Source: Lacrimispora saccharolytica
GTDB taxonomy: Bacteria > Bacillota > Clostridia > Lachnospirales > Lachnospiraceae
Direction: 5' to 3'
Assembly: GCA_016899975.1 (NCBI GenBank)
Contig: JACJJN010000016.1
Coordinates: forward strand, 17,854 to 81,853
DNA length: 64,000 bases
The notes under the pieces are model-generated. The model was not told the origin of the DNA. It did no database searches and was given only the letters and a program-made list of their open reading frames with translations. A program made the translations under genes and the position numbers. Positions 59,553-64,000 of this stretch are shown here, in pieces (positions within the stretch are counted from its first letter, which is position 1; the number at the start of each line of letters is the position of its first letter).

Positions 59553-62159
59553 TTATGCCTCGACCACTTCCACTCTCGGTCTTACCGAGGCGGTAAGTGT
59601 TCCATCCTGAGCGTCCAGCACGATCGTGTCTCCGGTGTTGACCTGTCCGCCGAGGATCATACGGGCAGCGGTCGTCTCCACTTCCTTCTGGATAAACCGG
59701 CGCAGAGGCCTTGCTCCGTATACCGGATCGTATCCGCCTTCAATGACGTACTGCTTTCCGGCTTCGGTCAGTTCCACAGACAACTCCTGATTTTCCAGAC
59801 GTTCATTCAGTTCCTTCATCAACAGGTCTACAATATGCCCAATATTGTCTTTTGTCAAGGGTTTGAACATAATTGTTTCATCCAGACGGTTCAGAAATTC
59901 CGGACGGAAGTGGGCGCGCAGATCCTGCATTACCATATTTCTCGCTTCCTCGGAAATCTCTCCGTTGTCCTGGATACCCTCCAGCAGATACTGGGAACCG
60001 ATATTCGACGTCATGATCAGGATTGTATTTTTAAAGTCCACAGTACGACCCTGGGAATCGGTGATCCGTCCGTCATCCAGCACCTGAAGCAATACGTTGA
60101 AGACATCCGGATGAGCTTTCTCCACCTCGTCGAACAGAACGACCGAATACGGTTTCCGGCGTACTGCCTCGGTGAGCTGACCGCCCTCCTCATATCCCAC
60201 ATATCCCGGAGGCGCTCCGATCAGACGGGAGACGGAATATTTCTCCATATATTCACTCATATCGATACGAACCATGTTGTTTTCGTCGTCAAACAGCTTC
60301 TGTGCCAGCGTCTTCGCCAGCTCCGTTTTTCCGACACCGGTAGGTCCGAGGAACAGGAAGGAACCAATCGGCTTCGTCGGATCCTTGATTCCCGCTTTGG
60401 AACGGATAATCGCATCCGCAACTTTTGTCACCGCCTCATCCTGTCCGATCACACGGGTATGAAGCTCCTGCTCCAGTCCGAGGATTTTCACACGCTCGCC
60501 CTCCGTCAGTTTTGCAACCGGAATGCCGGTCCACCGGGACACGATACGGGCAATCTCCTCATCGGTAACGCTCTCATGCACAAGAGAGAGATCCGAATCC
60601 TTGACTCTGGCTTCCTCCGCCGCCAGCTGCTGCTGGAGTTTCGGAAGTTCTCCGTACTGGAGCTCCGCCGCCTTGTTCAGATCGTAGTCCTGCTGGGCTT
60701 TCTGGATCTGTTTGTTGATGTCCTCGATCTGCTCACGCAGAGCGGACAGTTTTTCTACGGATTTCTTTTCATTTTCCCACTGAGCCTTCTGAGCCTGGAA
60801 ATTATCTTTCAGTTCCGCCAGTTCTTTCTGCAGTTCTTCCAGACGTTCTTTGCTCAGATTGTCTGTCTCCTTTTTCAGAGCCGCTTCCTCGATCTGCATC
60901 TGCATAATCCGGCGGTTCAGCTCATCCAGCTCCGTCGGCATGGAATCCAGTTCCGTTTTGATCAGCGCACATGCCTCATCCACAAGGTCAATCGCCTTGT
61001 CCGGCAGAAAACGGTCGCTGATATAACGGTCCGAAAGCATCGCCGCCGCCACCAGCGCTCCATCGGTGATCTTTACGCCGTGAAATACTTCATAACGTTC
61101 TTTCAGGCCACGAAGAATGGAGATTGTATCTTCCACGGTCGGCTCGTCGACCTGAACCGGCTGGAACCGTCGTTCCAGAGCCGCGTCTTTTTCAATATAC
61201 TGACGGTATTCATCCAGCGTAGTCGCGCCGATACAGTGCAGCTCGCCCCGCGCCAGCATCGGCTTGAGCATATTTCCGGCATCCATCGCGCCGTCCGTCT
61301 TTCCGGCTCCTACGATCAGGTGCAGCTCATCGATGAACAGGATGATCTTTCCATCGCTTTTGCGGACTTCCTCCAGAACGGCTTTCAGACGCTCCTCAAA
61401 CTCTCCGCGGTACTTTGCTCCTGCCACCAGCGCTCCCATGTCCAGGGAAAAGATTGTTTTATTTTTCAGGCTCTCCGGCACATCCCCCTTGGCAATACGC
61501 TGCGCCAGCCCTTCTACGACTGCCGTCTTACCTACGCCTGGTTCACCGATCAGAACCGGATTGTTTTTTGTCTTTCTGGAAAGAATACGGATCACATTCC
61601 GGATCTCTGTGTCACGTCCGATGACCGGATCCAGCTTCTGGCTTCTGGCTTTTTCCACCAGATCCTGTCCGTATTTTTCCAGTGTGTCATAGGTTGCTTC
61701 CGGATTGTCCGTGGTGACTCTCTGGTTGCCCCGCACGGTACTCAGCGCCTGAAGAAAGCGCTCCCGGGTAATTCCATATTCCTGAAACAGCTTTTTCATC
61801 GCCGGGCTCGGGTTCTTCAGCATCGACAGGAACAGATGCTCTACGGAAACGTATTCATCCCCCATCGCCTTTGCCTCGTCCTCCGCGCTGACCAGCGCTT
61901 TGTTCAGATACTGGCCGATGTATGGCTGTCCGCCGGATACCTTGACTCTGTCATTCAGAGCCTGCGTTACCCGGTTGACAAAGTGCTCTTTCTGAATTTC
62001 CATCTTCTCGATCATTTTCAGGATCAGGCTGTCCTCCTGGTGGAGAAGATTGTACAGCAGGTGCTCCTGCTCTACCTCCTGATTTCCAAAATCATAGGCG
62101 GTCTTTTCCAGGTCCTGAACAGCCTGCAGTGATTTCTGCGTAAATTTGCTGATATTCAT
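59553..62159 (-). CDS. clpB: ATP-dependent disaggregase ClpB
   Basis: 868 residues from ATG 62159 ([20 protein letters not shown]) behind AAGGAGG. Clp N-domain repeats (1-145), AAA-1 with Walker [11 protein letters not shown], the long middle coiled coil (about 400-525) that defines ClpB, and AAA-2 with [16 protein letters not shown] and [20 protein letters not shown]. It rescues aggregated proteins with DnaK. The promoter carries a CIRCE element, so HrcA control is likely. A very long open frame on the opposite strand is an artefact. Confidence 0.97.
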   Translation of the reverse strand: MNISKFTQKSLQAVQDLEKTAYDFGNQEVEQEHLLYNLLHQEDSLILKMIEKMEIQKEHFVNRVTQALNDRVKVSGGQPYIGQYLNKALVSAEDEAKAMGDEYVSVEHLFLSMLKNPSPAMKKLFQEYGITRERFLQALSTVRGNQRVTTDNPEATYDTLEKYGQDLVEKARSQKLDPVIGRDTEIRNVIRILSRKTKNNPVLIGEPGVGKTAVVEGLAQRIAKGDVPESLKNKTIFSLDMGALVAGAKYRGEFEERLKAVLEEVRKSDGKIILFIDELHLIVGAGKTDGAMDAGNMLKPMLARGELHCIGATTLDEYRQYIEKDAALERRFQPVQVDEPTVEDTISILRGLKERYEVFHGVKITDGALVAAAMLSDRYISDRFLPDKAIDLVDEACALIKTELDSMPTELDELNRRIMQMQIEEAALKKETDNLSKERLEELQKELAELKDNFQAQKAQWENEKKSVEKLSALREQIEDINKQIQKAQQDYDLNKAAELQYGELPKLQQQLAAEEARVKDSDLSLVHESVTDEEIARIVSRWTGIPVAKLTEGERVKILGLEQELHTRVIGQDEAVTKVADAIIRSKAGIKDPTKPIGSFLFLGPTGVGKTELAKTLAQKLFDDENNMVRIDMSEYMEKYSVSRLIGAPPGYVGYEEGGQLTEAVRRKPYSVVLFDEVEKAHPDVFNVLLQVLDDGRITDSQGRTVDFKNTILIMTSNIGSQYLLEGIQDNGEISEEARNMVMQDLRAHFRPEFLNRLDETIMFKPLTKDNIGHIVDLLMKELNERLENQELSVELTEAGKQYVIEGGYDPVYGARPLRRFIQKEVETTAARMILGGQVNTGDTIVLDAQDGTLTASVRPRVEVVEA

Positions 62160-62205
62160 ATCTGTAACCTCCTTGTATGGCTTAGTTTCCTTTTGTTCTA
62201 TGCAG

Positions 62206-62234
62206 AATATAACACTTATTGTTAGCACTGTCAA
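62206..62234 (-). promoter_or_regulatory. Sigma-A promoter of clpB
   Basis: TTGACA, 17 bases, TATATT on the minus strand. The -35 element lies inside the CIRCE palindrome. Confidence 0.85.
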
Positions 62235-62248
62235 GAGGTGAGTGCTAA
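62222..62248. promoter_or_regulatory. CIRCE operator (HrcA site)
   Basis: TTAGCACTG, nine bases, GAGTGCTAA: the CIRCE consensus with one changed base in the left arm. It overlaps the clpB -35 element, so HrcA binding would block transcription until heat stress. Confidence 0.9.
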
Positions 62249-62345
62249 TTTTTTAAATAATTTTTTTGGAAAACCTCAAAAAAGCTTGATTTTACGGGCT
62301 TTTTCGGACTTTCCAAATTTTCGATTTTTTCAAAAAATGGCTTAC

Positions 62346-62442
62346 TACACCATTTTTACACCATTTCTACACCAATTTCAGAATCGGGGATCTCCAAAAT
62401 CCCCTGTAAATTCAAGGAAATCTGAGTTAATTTACTACACCA
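62346..62442. repeat. TACACCA repeats beside the integrase gene
   Basis: TACACCA occurs at 62346, 62357 and 62368, exactly 11 bases apart, and again at 62436. The wider stretch 62250-62520 is AT-rich with no gene. Short phased direct repeats next to an integrase gene fit arm-type binding sites of the recombinase; the attachment core is probably within this stretch. Confidence 0.55.
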
Positions 62443-62524
62443 TCAAAAGCAGAAAAATCTGATTTTTTTCATTTTTTTCACCATCATGCCCTTAAAACCT
62501 CCAATGCCGGGACAGAAATTCCCA

Positions 62525-63736
62525 TCACATAATCTGAACCAAATCCATCTTCGCAATCTCTTTTTCGATCCTGGACCGGTCTGTGATATGATTATAAACT
62601 TCCATCGTGACACTGATGTTGGCGTGTCCCATCACGTACTGAACGACCTTCATATCCAGATCCGTCTCTGCCATCCGTGTACAGGCCGTATGTCTAAGTA
62701 TGTGGGCAGAGATGTGCGGCAGCTCTTCCGGCTTTCTCCTCTCCCGCTTTGCCCGCTCATTTTCTTCCTCGTTATAAGCCTTTACAATATCCCGGAGAAT
62801 AAAGTTCACGGTAGTGGGCATCATAGGACGTCCGCTCCTGCTCATAAACACAAAATTCGAAAGCCCTTCGATTTTCACATCCCTGGGAATCCCCATCTGA
62901 AAATTCAGCCGTCTCTGGGTCTCAAAGGCTTTTGCCACCATCTTGCTCATGGGTATCTCCCGGATTCCGGCTTCTGTCTTCGGCATGGTCACATGAAAAT
63001 CACACCCGTCTCCATAGTTCTTATAGATCAGCTGATGATTCACGTATACGGTCCTGGTCTTCAGATCTACATCCTTCCAGGTGAGTCCAATCAGCTCCCC
63101 ACAGCGGAGTCCGGTTCCGATCATCACCTGCAAAAGTGGCAGATAGATATGGAATACCTCGCTGTTCTTTACATAGTTCAGCAGATTTTTCTGCTGGTCA
63201 AAGGACAGGGCGGTGCGTTTCTTTTCCGGTTCTCCATAATCTCCCAGCGTTCTCTTGGCCGGATTTTTCCGGATGATATCGTCATCTACAGCCACCTCAA
63301 AGCTCGGTAAGATCATATTATGGAGAAACTTGATGGTACTGTGGGAATATTTCTGTTTGCTCAGCCGGGAATAAAACAACCGTACATGAGATGGTCTTAC
63401 CTGTACCACTTTCATCTGTCCGAGTTCATTCCTCACAAGACTGTTCCACATCCTTCTGTAATTGGCCTGTGTACTCTCTGCCAGCTTTCTGGTATCCATG
63501 TGGATCTCAAACAGGTCATTGAGAGTCATGTTCTTGCATTGGGTATCGGTCATAATTCCTTCGCTCTGGTCTTTCTCAATCTCTTTTTCTTTTTTCCTGA
63601 GTTCAGCCAGATCCGGAGAATAAACGGCCAGGCGTCTGCCAGTCCGTTCATCTTTGTACCGGTACATATAGAGTCCATCCTTGCGCTGGGATTCCCCGGT
63701 CCTCAGATTTCTTCCTCTATTGTCTTTTCTTGCCAC
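62525..63736 (-). CDS. Tyrosine recombinase/integrase (Tn916/phage type)
   Basis: 403 residues, ATG 63736. An N-terminal arm-binding domain (GLYMYRYKDERTGRRLAVYS), a core-binding domain (LNDLFEIHMDTRKLAESTQA), then the catalytic part with the arginine in IGTGLRCGELIGLTWKDVD, HILRHTACTRMAE with His and Arg, the histidine in VMGHANISVT and the tyrosine nucleophile in EVYNHI. All active-site residues are present. It marks one end of an integrated conjugative element or prophage lying to the right, with clpB on the host side. Confidence 0.93.
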   Translation of the reverse strand: MARKDNRGRNLRTGESQRKDGLYMYRYKDERTGRRLAVYSPDLAELRKKEKEIEKDQSEGIMTDTQCKNMTLNDLFEIHMDTRKLAESTQANYRRMWNSLVRNELGQMKVVQVRPSHVRLFYSRLSKQKYSHSTIKFLHNMILPSFEVAVDDDIIRKNPAKRTLGDYGEPEKKRTALSFDQQKNLLNYVKNSEVFHIYLPLLQVMIGTGLRCGELIGLTWKDVDLKTRTVYVNHQLIYKNYGDGCDFHVTMPKTEAGIREIPMSKMVAKAFETQRRLNFQMGIPRDVKIEGLSNFVFMSRSGRPMMPTTVNFILRDIVKAYNEEENERAKRERRKPEELPHISAHILRHTACTRMAETDLDMKVVQYVMGHANISVTMEVYNHITDRSRIEKEIAKMDLVQIM

Positions 63737-63752
63737 AAAACCATTCCTTTCT

Positions 63753-63917
63753 GGAACAGTTCAGCCATCTGGTGTCAGGAGACGGATTTATGCTTGCATA
63801 AAAATCCGGTGACTGACATCCAGATGCGATGAGCGCCCGTAAATGAGCAAAACAATGGCGGCAGCCATCATTAGCACGTAAGTGCGGTTTTGCGAATGGC
63901 GCGTGCTGAACTGTTAC
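63753..63917. repeat. Long GTAAC-type repeat beside the integrase
   Basis: About 165 bp bounded by GGAACAGTTCAGC and GCTGAACTGTTAC. The interior differs from the other long copies: a 60-base hairpin (CATCTGG ... CCAGATG with CGGATTT/AAATCCG inside), then a second one built on GCAAAAC / GTTTTGC. Confidence 0.7.
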
Positions 63918-63942
63918 TTCTGTTGGTGTGGTATAAAAAAAG

Positions 63943-64000
63943 TTGACAGTTTATTCTCAAGGATTTCATAATAGAATCATGAGAATAAGGAGGTATTCAA
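63943..64000 (+). promoter_or_regulatory. Promoter, operator and RBS of a gene beyond the window
   Basis: TTGACA at 63943, 18 bases, CATAAT. An inverted repeat ATTCTC/GAGAAT (63953-63986, with GATT/AATC inside) covers the promoter and could be an operator for an element-encoded repressor. AAGGAGG (63987-63993) ends seven bases before the window edge, so a start codon is expected at about 64001. Confidence 0.65.

Noticed and set aside
59532..62132. 866-codon open frame on the plus strand opposite clpB
   Set aside because: No ribosome binding site, no known protein pattern and complete overlap with the clear clpB gene; such frames arise from codon bias on the other strand.

Overview
The window looks like chromosome of a spore-forming Gram-positive clostridium, most probably a Lachnospiraceae (Blautia/Dorea/Mediterraneibacter-like). 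This rests on the S10-spc-alpha ribosomal operon order with secY-adk-map-KOW-infA inside it, a full spoIIA operon (spoIIAA-spoIIAB-sigF), spoVA genes, whiA with a Crh-like HPr, a type III glutamine synthetase, a DUF4250 protein, AAGGAGG-type ribosome binding sites and a T-box in front of valS. The genus is inference; family level is fairly secure. Most genes lie on the minus strand. I saw no rRNA, tRNA or CRISPR array.

Layout, left to right. 1-2.3 kb: start of an S41 processing peptidase, then ftsX and ftsE. 2.4-8.9 kb: a PucR/CdaR-type regulator, a WecG/TagA-type glycosyltransferase, glutamine synthetase III, fructose-bisphosphate aldolase and a lipid kinase, mostly separate units. 9.0-27.2 kb: the ribosomal protein operon (31 recognised members, rpsJ to rplQ, including rpoA, secY, adk, map and infA) driven by a strong promoter at 27.16 kb. 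It is interrupted between infA and rpmJ by about 1.35 kb holding a DUF6483-like gene, a gene remnant and a roughly 270-nt inverted repeat; a second promoter restarts transcription in front of rpmJ. 27.4-33.6 kb: an acidic membrane protein, a GNAT acetyltransferase, and the cluster tcdA-murB-rapZ-whiA-crh-like. 33.9-37.1 kb: spoVA genes split into two divergent arms (spoVAD-spoVAE leftward; spoVAA-spoVAB-spoVAC rightward). 37.1-40.5 kb: a MoxR ATPase, DUF58 and DUF4129-type cluster.

40.6-46.9 kb is the accessory region and the best candidate for something undescribed. It holds an ImmA/IrrE metalloprotease with a LexA-type box on its promoter, a phage-type holin, two YcxB-like membrane proteins, a large lysin with seven peptidoglycan-binding repeats, a CHAP domain and a hydrophobic C-terminus, and a divergent XRE regulator with palindromic operators on the lysin promoter. 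The parts would fit a DNA-damage-triggered lysis module, but that wiring is inference. A broken copy of a YcxB-like gene end on the far side of lysin plus XRE suggests the pair arrived or was duplicated by recombination.

46.9-59.5 kb: a VOC protein, the spoIIA operon, a zinc-ribbon/TPR membrane protein with a small gene before it, folC, an LTA-synthase-like protein, valS with its T-box, and an AraC regulator divergent from a sugar-phosphate isomerase. 59.4-64 kb: a DUF4250 protein, clpB under a CIRCE operator, then a Tn916/phage-type integrase with 11-bp-phased repeats beside it. This marks the edge of an integrated element that continues beyond the window.

A dispersed palindromic repeat with ends like GTAACAGTTCAGC / GCTGAACTGTTAC occurs about a dozen times. 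It often starts within a few to 35 bases after a stop codon, and two copies are long (about 134 bp) and closely related.
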